Source of the DNA: an uncultured Alphaproteobacteria bacterium
GTDB lineage: Bacteria > Pseudomonadota > Alphaproteobacteria > Rhodobacterales > Rhodobacteraceae
Length of the DNA stretch: 52,944 nt
Reading direction: 5' to 3'
Assembly (NCBI GenBank): GCA_902619165.1
Contig: CACNDI010000014.1
Span: 1 to 52,944, forward strand
The notes beneath the pieces were generated by a model. It did no database searches and had not been told where the DNA came from. It was given only the letters and a program-made list of their open reading frames with translations. A program made the translations under genes and the position numbers. Positions within the stretch are counted from its first letter, which is position 1; each line of letters opens with the position of its first letter. Below are positions 8,353-16,078 of the stretch, one piece after another.

Positions 8353-8664
8353 CTAGCCGCTTGATACTCTATCCTTAGCAGCTTGTAGGCATTCATTCAT
8401 CTTTGCTCTGATGGCTTGATCATCAACTAACCCTTCGAGGTCATCTTTTAGTTTTCTGAACACATCTTCGTCTCCAGCTTCTTGGAAATCTGACTTAACA
8501 ACATCTTTGATATATTGTTCGGTTTCATCTTCGTCTAAGCCTTTAAGTTCAGCAGCCCAAGCCCCTAACAGCTTATTTCTCAATGCTTCGATTTTAAATG
8601 TTAAGTTTTGCTCATGTGCGAATTTATTCTCAAAACCATCTTTTCTTTCATCAAATGTCGACAT
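8353..8664 (-). CDS. F1-ATPase zeta subunit, DUF1476 family
   Basis: A 103-residue all-helical protein of the DUF1476 family. In Paracoccus the family member is the zeta subunit, an inhibitor of F1F0-ATPase that blocks ATP hydrolysis. The family signature is clear: MSTFDERKDGFENKFAHEQ, RNKLLGAWAAE, a DFQEAGDEDVFRKL-like middle and a helical acidic end. The start is ATG 8664, preceded by a perfect GGAGG (complement of 8670-8674) at good spacing; an upstream frame extension of eight residues is unlikely to be translated. The family is restricted to alphaproteobacteria, so this gene is one of the best taxonomic markers in the window. No atp operon genes are nearby. Confidence 0.9.
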   Translation of the reverse strand: MSTFDERKDGFENKFAHEQNLTFKIEALRNKLLGAWAAELKGLDEDETEQYIKDVVKSDFQEAGDEDVFRKLKDDLEGLVDDQAIRAKMNECLQAAKDRVSSG

Positions 8665-8733
8665 GGTATCCTCCAAGTATTGAAACAATAATGTAGTTAG
8701 TTTAAAGCGGAATTCAACTGCCGGTTTTTAATT

Positions 8734-9336
8734 TTAAATAAAATTGATTAACTTTATTCCTTTTTCAATCATCGTTTTTCTTGCAAGTCTCTCAGAGTTG
8801 TTGAGATTAATAGCTTTGGTTAAATCTTGAAAAACAAAAACGTCAAAGCCTAGATTTATCCCATCTAACGCAGAATAAAAAACACAATAATCAAAAGCTA
8901 ACCCACATAAATAAAGCCTCTTTATTTCCTTTTTTACCAAATATCCTTCTAGTCCTGTGGTTGTACTTTTGTCATTTTCAAAAAAAGCGGAGTAACTATC
9001 AATTTTTGGATTGCATCCCTTTCTAAGAATAAGATTTGAGTTATTAGTATTTAAATTTTTATGAAAATTTGCTCCTATTGAACCTTGAATGCAGTGATCA
9101 GGCCATAGAATTTGAGAGCCATAATCCATTTCTATGTTTGAGTAAACTTTGGCGCTATTATTTGATGCAAATGAGCTATGTTCCTTGGGATGCCAATCTT
9201 GAGTTAATATTATAGTATCAAATTTTTCTTGGGCACAGTTTATAGGTTCTACAAGTTTTTCACCATCTTTCACTGCTAGTGCTCCACCATGACAAAAGTC
9301 GTTTTGCATATCTATGATTATTAAAGCAGAACTCAT
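8734..9336 (-). CDS. pncA: Nicotinamidase (PncA)
   Basis: Hydrolyses nicotinamide to nicotinate for NAD salvage; a cysteine hydrolase of the isochorismatase-like fold. Its 200 residues include the catalytic triad parts: Asp in IIDMQNDFCHGGALAV, Lys in LRKGCNPKIDSYSAF, and Cys in CGLAFDYCV. The metal site DWHPKEHSSFA is intact, and the WPDHCIQGS block follows. It starts with ATG and ends 69 bases before the zeta-subunit start. About 0.6 kb away, reading in the other direction, is a sirtuin gene. Sirtuins release nicotinamide, so this pair could form an NAD recycling neighbourhood, although they are not in one operon. Confidence 0.95.
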   Translation of the reverse strand: MSSALIIIDMQNDFCHGGALAVKDGEKLVEPINCAQEKFDTIILTQDWHPKEHSSFASNNSAKVYSNIEMDYGSQILWPDHCIQGSIGANFHKNLNTNNSNLILRKGCNPKIDSYSAFFENDKSTTTGLEGYLVKKEIKRLYLCGLAFDYCVFYSALDGINLGFDVFVFQDLTKAINLNNSERLARKTMIEKGIKLINFI

Positions 9337-9354
9337 TTTTTTTATTTTAAGATT

Positions 9355-9891
9355 TTAGTTGCAAGATGAGAGAAGATAATTAAATGATTTTGTAAATCCC
9401 ATCAAGCTAAATTGATCTACTAGCATAGAGCCATCTATGCCTTGTAATTCAATTGTTAATCTATTCCCACCAAGGAGCAATGTTATATCCTCTTTCATAA
9501 AGCTGTTTATTATAGCATGCTTACTTCTAGAGTTTTTATTAGAACTCAAAGCCATTAGCCCAAATACCTTTCTATTATCAATATTCATAGAGCCAGAAAT
9601 GTCGATTTTCAATGGATAGTCAGAGAAATATGACATTGAATATTCTGTGTTATTTTTATTTACGGACAAATATATGAATGAATTTTGCCTATTTTTGCCT
9701 AAAACCTCTCTGGAATTAAAATATGAGGCTGTTCTTTTTGCTTTTGATGCTAGAAAGCATTCATTAGATGAAGAAGAGTATACAGTCCAATCACGATACT
9801 TTTTTTTCACAACGAAGTCTTGCCCAACAGCGTTTTGTGCAAAGAAATAGATAAATAAGCCTAAAATTATTGGAAAGAATTTAAGTTTCAT
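9355..9891 (-). CDS. Exported IalB-like (invasion associated locus B) family protein
   Basis: A 178-residue protein with a clear signal peptide (KLK then a hydrophobic run, cleavage probable after AVGQ near residue 24). The mature part begins with a KYRDWTVYSSSSNECFLASKAKR-like segment (I give only its key parts: DWTVY, a Cys, and a positively charged end). This matches the start of the IalB family (PF06776), common in alphaproteobacteria and usually periplasmic with unknown biochemical role. A second cysteine lies at the C-terminus (LLSSCN), allowing a disulfide with the first. Start ATG 9891 is supported by AAGGA seven to eight bases upstream. The gene precedes pncA on the same strand by 18 bases, so the two are probably co-transcribed. 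Confidence 0.7.
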   Translation of the reverse strand: MKLKFFPIILGLFIYFFAQNAVGQDFVVKKKYRDWTVYSSSSNECFLASKAKRTASYFNSREVLGKNRQNSFIYLSVNKNNTEYSMSYFSDYPLKIDISGSMNIDNRKVFGLMALSSNKNSRSKHAIINSFMKEDITLLLGGNRLTIELQGIDGSMLVDQFSLMGFTKSFNYLLSSCN

Positions 9892-9900
9892 AATATCCTT

Positions 9901-9929
9901 TTGATTCAAATAAGTTGTGATTTTATACT
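9901..9929 (+). promoter_or_regulatory. Sigma-70-type promoter for the sirtuin gene
   Basis: TTGATT (9901-9906) and TATACT (9924-9929) are separated by exactly 17 bases. Initiation six to eight bases downstream falls inside the A13 tract directly before ATG 9942, predicting a nearly leaderless mRNA. The -35 overlaps the ribosome site of the divergent IalB-like gene on the other strand. Confidence 0.55.
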
Positions 9930-9942
9930 AAAAAAAAAAAAA
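9930..9942 (+). repeat. A13 homopolymer reaching the start codon
   Basis: Thirteen consecutive A residues; the last one is the A of the sirtuin ATG. No Shine-Dalgarno is present. It is the longest homopolymer I noticed in the window and coincides with the predicted transcription start. Confidence 0.95.
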
Positions 9943-10712
9943 TGGGAACTCTATATATAACTGGAGCAGGCGTAAGTTCTGATAGTGGCATTCCTACTTT
10001 TCGTGGTGCTGATGGATTTTGGACTATCGGTAGTGAAAACTATACACCTCAGGAAATGGCAACAAGATATATGTATTTAAATAATCCCGAACAATTTCTT
10101 TTGTGGTATTTCAAACGGTTTGCGAAATATAGAAATGCAGAACCAAATGATGTTCATAGATGGCTCGCAAATAAGAATTTGATTACACAAAACATTGATG
10201 GGCTAGACGGAAAAGCCGGTAATACAAGATATATCCCGATACACGGCCGGCTAGATAAAGTCACCATTTTTGCAGAGGAGGGTAAAGAGTCTTCGATAAT
10301 TGATGCTCCTTGGGAGAAAATATCTAGTCTTGGGTTCACTCATGATAATGACCCAAAGTCTGATGCATCTTTGATTAAAACACTGCTAGAGTATTTTAAA
10401 ATAAAAAAAAACAAACAACAAAAATATTATCCTACCCTAGGTTATTCGCTAAAACCGTTCGTACTTTTGTTTGATGAAATTTATACTGATCTATACAGGA
10501 TAGGTGAGGCTCAACAAAGGATGATTAAAGCGGACAAAATGGTTTTTATGGGAACTTCCTTCAGCGTAAATATTACAGCAATAGCACTTAGGATAGCGGC
10601 GTCCAACTCAATAGATATTGAAATAATAGACCCAAATCCAATCGATATTGGCTATAAACATGCTGCCTATTTCGAAATGTCGGCGTTAAAATACGTAGAA
10701 AGTTTTTTATAA
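9942..10712 (+). CDS. Divergent zinc-site-less sirtuin (Sir2 family)
   Basis: A 256-residue Sir2-fold protein, expected to bind NAD+. The Rossmann signature TGAGVSSDSGIPTFRG (residues 7-22), the TQNIDGLD motif (82-89) and the catalytic-histidine motif PIHGRLDKV (His101) are all present. The later motifs are altered: KPFVLLFDE replaces the usual RPxVVxFGE, and GTSFSVN replaces GTSxxVxPA. The protein contains no cysteine at all, so the four-Cys zinc ribbon of ordinary sirtuins is absent. In its place lies a charged insert (about residues 112-155). Deacylase, ADP-ribosyltransferase or NAD-consuming defence-type activity are all possible; I cannot choose. Its 3' end overlaps msrQ by 46 bases on the opposite strand. 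Confidence 0.8.
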   Translation: MGTLYITGAGVSSDSGIPTFRGADGFWTIGSENYTPQEMATRYMYLNNPEQFLLWYFKRFAKYRNAEPNDVHRWLANKNLITQNIDGLDGKAGNTRYIPIHGRLDKVTIFAEEGKESSIIDAPWEKISSLGFTHDNDPKSDASLIKTLLEYFKIKKNKQQKYYPTLGYSLKPFVLLFDEIYTDLYRIGEAQQRMIKADKMVFMGTSFSVNITAIALRIAASNSIDIEIIDPNPIDIGYKHAAYFEMSALKYVESFL

Positions 10713-11296
10713 AATTTAGTGCTTTTAATCTTCAGAATGAGAATAAAAATTGTTATGCCTGTGTACAAATATAATTCTCCTGTCCAGGTTTTAGACATCA
10801 AAATGAAATGAAAAATTGATAACACTATTGCTATATAGATAAAGTTGTGGATCCTATTCCATGTCTTGATATTTAATTTACGAAGTGCAAAATTATTCGA
10901 CGTTAGCGCTAGGGGTATCAAAGTTATAAAAGCAAAAAACCCTGCAATTATATAATATCTTTTTTGTAGATCAGATAACAAGATATCAATTGAGAGACCG
11001 ATATCGAGGAAAAAATATACACAAATGTGGGAAACGATATAATAAAATGCAACCAATCCAATGCAACGTCTATACCTCATTAAATTAATCTTCGCGTATT
11101 TAAATAGTGGTGAAATTGAAAGAGTAATTAGTAGAAATATAAGCCCAAGTTCTCCGTATTTATGCTCTAAAAACCGTAGAGGGTCGGGACCTAGTTGATT
11201 AACTATTCCCCAGTAAAAATATAGAGGTATTGGGATTAGTAAAATACAATATACCAATGAAATGGGTAGAGACCTAAACAAACTGCTAAAAATCAT
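10667..11296 (-). CDS. msrQ: MsrQ, heme-binding membrane subunit of periplasmic Met sulfoxide reductase
   Basis: A 209-residue inner-membrane cytochrome b-type protein of the ferric reductase-like family. It passes electrons from the quinone pool or flavin to MsrP. About six hydrophobic segments are visible, with histidines inside them suited to heme binding (SHICVYFF, HNFIYIA, FHFILM). The family-typical GPDPLRFLEH near the N-terminus and the RYRRCIGL connector are present. It starts five bases after the msrP stop, giving an msrP-msrQ operon. Its last 15 codons overlap the 3' end of the convergent sirtuin gene, an unusually long convergent overlap. Confidence 0.92.
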   Translation of the reverse strand: MIFSSLFRSLPISLVYCILLIPIPLYFYWGIVNQLGPDPLRFLEHKYGELGLIFLLITLSISPLFKYAKINLMRYRRCIGLVAFYYIVSHICVYFFLDIGLSIDILLSDLQKRYYIIAGFFAFITLIPLALTSNNFALRKLNIKTWNRIHNFIYIAIVLSIFHFILMSKTWTGELYLYTGITIFILILKIKSTKFYKKLSTYFNADISK

Positions 11297-11300
11297 TATT

Positions 11301-12200
11301 CTAGTAGTATTTTTTCAGATCCATACCTTTGTAAAGATCTCCAACTTCTTCAATATATCCATTAAACAGCTCAGTTTTTCGTCTTTCACCGAAGAGGCCT
11401 TCACCTATTACTCTTTCAGTTGCTTGCGACCATCGAGGATGATCAACATTTGGGTTCACATTGGAATAGAAGCCATATTCCCTGGGGCTCTCTGAACTCC
11501 AAGTAGTGTACGGTTGATCTTTCATAAATGAAATTTTAGTGATGGATTTTATTGATTTAAAGCCATACTTCCATGGTACTACGAGCCGGAACGGTGCTCC
11601 ATTTTGGTTTGGTAACTCTTTCCCGTATAGACCAGTAGCAATAAAAGTAAGTGGATGTAAAGCTTCCTCTATAGTTAAGCCTTCGCGATATGGCCAATCC
11701 AAAGTTGCACGCTTTTGCCCCCTCATTTCAGTAGGTCTATAAACAGTCTCAAAGGCAACGAATTTAGCGTTATTATCTACTTCGAGTTCATTAATTAGGT
11801 CACGCAAAGGAAAACCTATCCAAGGTATAACCATTGACCAGCCTTCTACGCAACGCAATCTATATATTCTTTCCTGTATCGCTTTTCCTTTTAGAATTTC
11901 CGCTAAATCAAATTTTTTCTTACTTTGAGAAACTCCCTCAAATGTAATTTCCCAAGGATCAGTTGTTAAACTATGCGCGTATTTCGCAGGATCAGTTTTT
12001 GATGTGCCAAATTCATAAAAATTGTTATAGTTTGTTATCTCCTCAATGGTATTTGGCTTTGCACTAGTGGAATAACTTAGTTTCGCTGTTGTAGGGGTAG
12101 CCACAAAAGCTAGTGAGGTAAGCCCTAGTGCTTCGACGAATTTTCGACGATTTAAATAATGATTATGAGGCGTAACGTCGCTATATTTTAAAATCTTCAA
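11301..12200 (-). CDS. msrP: MsrP, molybdopterin catalytic subunit of periplasmic Met sulfoxide reductase
   Basis: Repairs oxidised methionines of periplasmic proteins. The 299-residue precursor has a Tat-type signal (NRRKFVEALGL, Arg18-Arg19) for folded export with molybdopterin. The Mo-ligand cysteine is Cys117 in YRLRCVEGWSMV. Further family blocks are PWKYGFKSIKSI and the PREYGFYSNVNP region near the end. The start is a TTG with AGGA about nine bases upstream; no ATG in frame precedes the Tat motif. It is the first gene of msrPQ and diverges from the gene at 12284 across an 83-base gap. It depends on a molybdenum cofactor pathway that is not encoded here. Confidence 0.95.
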   Translation of the reverse strand: MKILKYSDVTPHNHYLNRRKFVEALGLTSLAFVATPTTAKLSYSTSAKPNTIEEITNYNNFYEFGTSKTDPAKYAHSLTTDPWEITFEGVSQSKKKFDLAEILKGKAIQERIYRLRCVEGWSMVIPWIGFPLRDLINELEVDNNAKFVAFETVYRPTEMRGQKRATLDWPYREGLTIEEALHPLTFIATGLYGKELPNQNGAPFRLVVPWKYGFKSIKSITKISFMKDQPYTTWSSESPREYGFYSNVNPNVDHPRWSQATERVIGEGLFGERRKTELFNGYIEEVGDLYKGMDLKKYY

Positions 12201-12283
12201 AATATATTATCCTATGATATTGACAACTTCGTCCACCATGGTAGTTCTATTTCCATAGAAGGCAATAGTTATTCAAATATTTA

Positions 12284-13108
12284 ATGACAAGCTTTTATCA
12301 ATTTCTTATTTGGTTTTTTACTATCGTTAGCTTAATAGCGTTAATGTACGGGGTTTTAAGTGCTGACATAACATTTATTGGGTTGTTTATTTGTACGCTT
12401 ATTATTTCAGTTATTTTTCACAGGCTGAACGAAACCGCACCTACGAATGTTACACAAGAGTCACAAGTAAAAGTTTTTTCTTTGGAGGATATTGATAACG
12501 ATAACATTGAGATATCTGAAGCTGTTGAAACTTTAAAACGAGAACAAACAAAAATACTGTCTATTTTCAAAAAAGATGTTTACTCAAATCAAGATCTATC
12601 AAGCATTTTGGATATAAAGAGAAACATCGCATCTGATTTTGTTTCTTCGTTGTCTTTGAATTTTGAAATGGTTTCTAAGCAAGAGTTGAACGACATTATT
12701 TTAAAATTAATGAATGATTTAATTGAGAAAAATTCAAATCATTTGTTTGAGCCCTCTTTCTTTCCTCAAGAGAATTCAAGCTATGTCAGTTGGGTAAAAC
12801 AATCATTAATCCTTTTAGGCTGGAAAATAAGAAGAAGGGAGGACAGTACAGAAAACTTATTTGAGCTTTTCGAAAAAAATGGAATGATTGCCGGGGTTCT
12901 CGTTTTTTCCCACACCAAAAAAGCTAATATAGATCTGAAGCAGTATGAGCAATACGTTCAAAATAGTGAAAATAATTTTTTGGTTATCATTACCCAAGAT
13001 TTTAAAGACAGTAGCAAAGCCCAATTATCAAAGAGGATCGTTATTATTAATCATCATGATTTGCCAAAATTACATCTAATGCTAAAAAGTTTACCAAATA
13101 TCAAATAA
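12284..13108 (+). CDS. Membrane-anchored protein with a possible degenerate Mrr/restriction-endonuclease-like C-terminal domain
   Basis: I do not recognise a named family. The 274 residues start with two hydrophobic segments (about 5-25 and 28-45), giving a membrane hairpin. A charged linker and helical region run to about residue 165. From about residue 170 the pattern SLILLGWKIRRRED, an alternating hydrophobic stretch GVLVFSHTKK, then FLVIITQDFKDSSKAQLSKRI-like text (NFLVIITQDF, then RIVIINHHDL) resembles the Mrr/PD-(D/E)xK nuclease fold. The usual (E/Q)xK core is replaced by HTK, so nuclease activity is doubtful. It precedes a small helical gene and ccmF on the same strand. Start ATG 12284 has no obvious SD. 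Confidence 0.5.
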   Translation: MTSFYQFLIWFFTIVSLIALMYGVLSADITFIGLFICTLIISVIFHRLNETAPTNVTQESQVKVFSLEDIDNDNIEISEAVETLKREQTKILSIFKKDVYSNQDLSSILDIKRNIASDFVSSLSLNFEMVSKQELNDIILKLMNDLIEKNSNHLFEPSFFPQENSSYVSWVKQSLILLGWKIRRREDSTENLFELFEKNGMIAGVLVFSHTKKANIDLKQYEQYVQNSENNFLVIITQDFKDSSKAQLSKRIVIINHHDLPKLHLMLKSLPNIK

Positions 13109-13153
13109 TTGGTCTGATCCTTGCAATCAAAACTAGAATAAAAGGAAAATGAC

Positions 13154-13378
13154 ATGTTAGATGAAGAATTGAATGAAACTGCAGTTAAGGCAAAAGCTAT
13201 TGCTGAGATTGTAGAAATAGCCTTGAGTAATTTAATGAAGGTTGACCTTTCTCGTGAAGAGGCTTTGGCGGGCATCCTTAGTCAGATAGCAATTCAGGTT
13301 GACAAAAAAGATCTAGAGTTTGCGTTGGATTTGAATAAAAAGTACCATAAATCTTTTTTAGAAAACGTAAAAAAATAA
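13154..13378 (+). CDS. Small helical protein of unknown function
   Basis: A 74-residue, charged, probably all-alpha protein without cysteine, signal peptide or membrane segment. I recognise no family. The ATG is preceded by AGGA about seven bases upstream, and the frame has good coding character. The gene lies 45 bases after the membrane-anchored Mrr-like gene and 53 bases before ccmF, all on the plus strand. Co-transcription with cytochrome c maturation genes is possible, but no functional link follows from that alone. Confidence 0.6.
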   Translation: MLDEELNETAVKAKAIAEIVEIALSNLMKVDLSREEALAGILSQIAIQVDKKDLEFALDLNKKYHKSFLENVKK

Positions 13379-13431
13379 TAAAAAGAATTAGGTTGCTTTT
13401 TTAAAAATAAGCCTTAATTGGTGTATCAATT

Positions 13432-15366
13432 ATGATCAGTGAATTAGGGCATTTTCTTTTAATATCTGCGTTCTGTCTTAACCTCGGTTTGATAGCTAAC
13501 AGTATTTCTACTAGATCTGTTCTTGCAGGATATGTAAGCTTTTTTGATAGACTTGAAAGTCTACTATTCATCTTGTTAGCCATCTCTTTTTTATTGTTGA
13601 TAGTAAGCTTTATCAACTCTGATTTCTCGGTTAAGTTGGTTGCGAATAATTCACACGCGCTAAAGCCCATTTTGTATAAAGTCGCAGGAGCTTGGGGCAA
13701 CCACGAAGGTTCTATGTTACTATGGGTGCTAATTCTTTCCGTATATTTATTTTTATTTCAGGCTAGCTCACGTGATTATCCAAAGGTCTTAGTTAGAAAT
13801 GTAATTCTTGTTCAATTATCTACAATAGCCCTTTTTTTATTTTATCTTTTAGTTTTATCAAATCCATTCGAGAGACTTGAATTTCCGCCTTTGAACGGTC
13901 AAGACCTCAATCCAATTTTACAAGATGTTCTTCTCGTAGCACACCCCCCAATTTTGTATCTTGGATATTTAGGCCTTTCAATTCCCTTCTCTATAGCAGT
14001 AGGATTTTTATTAACAAATGACCGGAATTTAAATATCGTTAGTCTTTTAAGATTTTGGTCTTTAGTTCCTTTTGTTTTCTTAACACTTGGAATTTTATTA
14101 GGAAGTATCTGGGCCTATTATGAGCTAGGTTGGGGAGGTTGGTGGTTCTGGGACCCAGTCGAAAATGTCTCTTTACTTCCTTGGTTGATAAATCTTGCTT
14201 TGATTCACAGTATTTTAATACTTGAAAGAAGAAACTCTCTATTAAATTGGACAATTTTATTGTCGATTATGGGATTTTCTTTTTCGATGATTGGGACCTT
14301 TATCGTTCGGTCTGGATTAATAACTTCAGTTCACGCCTTTGCAAATGATCCGTCAAGGGGATTATTTATTCTGTTGATAATATTTCTATCAATTGCCTCA
14401 AGTTTGTTAATTTACATAACAAAAAGATCCAATCATAAAAATTTTATGAAGCTTAACTTCGCATCCAAAGAGCTTTGGATTATTGTGCAGAATTTGACGT
14501 TGTTAGTTATAGCAACAATTGTCTTTTTAGGCACTATTTGGCCTTTTATAATTGAGGCAATGTTCGACGAACAAGTGTCAGTCGGCGAACCTTTTTATGA
14601 GGTCTCTCTCACACCTTTTGTGGTTATCTTTGCCTTTATGCTGCCTATCGTCAGCAAAATTCGTTGGAAGGGTAAAAATTTTAGTAATCTCAGAAGAACA
14701 ATAGGACTAATTTTTATTTCTATAGCTTTATCAGCTAGCGCATTCATATGGAAAGATTTTAAATTTTTGACATTTATCGGACTTTTTTTGTCTTCATGGG
14801 TTTGTTTAGGCAGTATTTTAGAATTTACCTCCTCTTTTAAATCCCAACTTATCTTCATTGATAGCTTAAAGCGCTTAATTATATTTAATTCGAGGTTGAT
14901 TGGACGGACTTGTGCTCACTTTGGCTTTGGATTACTTATTTTTGGTGTTACTGCAGTTACGAGTTGGGAAACAGAGGATATTCGAAATGTTGAAGTAGGG
15001 GAGAGTTACTATGTCCAATCATACCAAATAGTATTCAAAGGTATTGATTATTCAGTAGAAAAAAACTTTAAGAAAGTCTCAGGTTCATTTGAAGTGTTAA
15101 AGAATAGCAAGCTTGTTGGTACATTATTACCAGAAAAAAGACTTTACCCTTCACGTAATGAAGTTACAACTGAAGCATCTATAAAGCCGACGCTGTCTAA
15201 TGATTTTTATATGGTTCTCGGAAATAAGATGGATGAAAACGCTTGGGTGGTAAGAACGTACATTAAACCTTTCATATCTTTCATTTGGATTGGTGTAATA
15301 TTAATTGCTTTAGGTGGATTTATTAGTCTACTATCTTTTAATAAGTATAAAACATTCAAAGCATAA
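13432..15366 (+). CDS. ccmF: CcmF, cytochrome c heme lyase subunit
   Basis: Large inner-membrane protein (644 residues, many transmembrane helices) that takes heme from holo-CcmE and attaches it to apocytochrome c. The diagnostic periplasmic tryptophan-rich motif WGGWWFWDPVENVSLLPW is present near residue 240. The family N-terminal blocks KVAGAWGNHEGSMLLWV and LVAHPPILYLGYLG precede it. The C-terminal third holds a periplasmic domain and a final membrane helix. Length and order match the family. It is followed by ccmH after nine bases. The other ccm genes (ABCD, E, G, I) are not in this window, so the pathway is split around the chromosome. Confidence 0.97.
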   Translation: MISELGHFLLISAFCLNLGLIANSISTRSVLAGYVSFFDRLESLLFILLAISFLLLIVSFINSDFSVKLVANNSHALKPILYKVAGAWGNHEGSMLLWVLILSVYLFLFQASSRDYPKVLVRNVILVQLSTIALFLFYLLVLSNPFERLEFPPLNGQDLNPILQDVLLVAHPPILYLGYLGLSIPFSIAVGFLLTNDRNLNIVSLLRFWSLVPFVFLTLGILLGSIWAYYELGWGGWWFWDPVENVSLLPWLINLALIHSILILERRNSLLNWTILLSIMGFSFSMIGTFIVRSGLITSVHAFANDPSRGLFILLIIFLSIASSLLIYITKRSNHKNFMKLNFASKELWIIVQNLTLLVIATIVFLGTIWPFIIEAMFDEQVSVGEPFYEVSLTPFVVIFAFMLPIVSKIRWKGKNFSNLRRTIGLIFISIALSASAFIWKDFKFLTFIGLFLSSWVCLGSILEFTSSFKSQLIFIDSLKRLIIFNSRLIGRTCAHFGFGLLIFGVTAVTSWETEDIRNVEVGESYYVQSYQIVFKGIDYSVEKNFKKVSGSFEVLKNSKLVGTLLPEKRLYPSRNEVTTEASIKPTLSNDFYMVLGNKMDENAWVVRTYIKPFISFIWIGVILIALGGFISLLSFNKYKTFKA

Positions 15367-15375
15367 AGCTGTAAA

Positions 15376-15771
15376 TTGGCGCGTTTTTACTATATTTTTT
15401 TTATTTGTTTTTTAGCCTCAAGAGCTTTCGCTGTTGAGCCATCTGAAATTTTAAATGATGCAAAATTAGAGGATAGAGCTAGAAATTTGAGCTCGAACAT
15501 CCGTTGTCTAGTTTGTCAGAATGAAAACATAGATAGTTCTGAGTCAGAGTTTGCTAAAGATCTTCGCCTCTTTATTCGGGAGCAGTTAGTTGAAGGTCGA
15601 ACGGATGACGAGATTGAGGAATTTTTAGTATCAAAATACGGTGACTACATTCTATTTAAGCCTGTTTTTGCAAGCTATAATATTTTTTTATATCTCTTTG
15701 GTCCATTTATTTTTATATTTAGTTTCATTATGATTTTATTGGTTTTTTTAAACCCAAAGAAAGGCAAATAA
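15376..15771 (+). CDS. ccmH: CcmH (CycL-type), thiol-disulfide component of cytochrome c maturation
   Basis: A 131-residue precursor that reduces the CxxCH heme-binding cysteines of apocytochrome c. It has an N-terminal signal peptide ending near AFA, the active-site motif NIRCLVCQNE, a helical EFAKDLRLFIREQL region and a GDYILFKP block, and a C-terminal membrane anchor. This is the short CcmH form, without a fused TPR (CcmI) domain. The start is TTG 15376, nine bases after the ccmF stop; no ATG exists before the signal sequence. ccmG, often found between ccmF and ccmH, is absent at this locus. Confidence 0.95.
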   Translation: MARFYYIFFICFLASRAFAVEPSEILNDAKLEDRARNLSSNIRCLVCQNENIDSSESEFAKDLRLFIREQLVEGRTDDEIEEFLVSKYGDYILFKPVFASYNIFLYLFGPFIFIFSFIMILLVFLNPKKGK

Positions 15772-15775
15772 GCCT

Positions 15776-16078
15776 GTGAGCAACAGAAAAAGTAAAATTT
15801 TTAAAGGTGATATTTATTGTGATGAAAAAGGTTTGATCTTCGAGGCTTATAATATAGAGAATATTGATTCTAGCTCCTGTAGGGTTATATTCTTCGATTG
15901 GCTTATTTCTCTGGATCAAAGCATTGATCAAGGTGAAGCTATGACTGACTTGTTAAAAGCTTACTCTTCAAGGTTTCCTAATCACCCCATGACACAATTA
16001 TTAATGGAGGGGCTAAAAAAAAATTTGGGAATAGGACGGAAAAGAAGAGTTAAAAACTCAAAAGGAGCTATTTTATAA
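15776..16078 (+). CDS. Uncharacterised 100-residue protein at the end of the ccm cluster
   Basis: Begins with GTG four bases after the ccmH stop, so almost certainly co-translated with it. The sequence is soluble, has no signal peptide or membrane helix, and ends in a basic tail (RKRRVKNSKG). A middle region (FDWLISLDQS, AMTDLLKAYSSRFPNHPM) looks helical. I recognise no family. CcmI would be expected in this position in some genomes, but this protein is too short and lacks its membrane helices and TPRs. The last 11 bases overlap the 3' end of the convergent yaaA. Confidence 0.65.
   Translation: MSNRKSKIFKGDIYCDEKGLIFEAYNIENIDSSSCRVIFFDWLISLDQSIDQGEAMTDLLKAYSSRFPNHPMTQLLMEGLKKNLGIGRKRRVKNSKGAIL

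Noticed and set aside
9930..9942. A13 tract as a coding phase-variation switch
   Set aside because: Only its last base lies in the coding region, so length changes do not shift the frame. Effects would be on transcription or initiation only.
12220..12248. TTGACA upstream of the gene at 12284 as a strong promoter
   Set aside because: The -35 is perfect, but at 16-18 base spacing there is no acceptable -10 (AGTTCT region).
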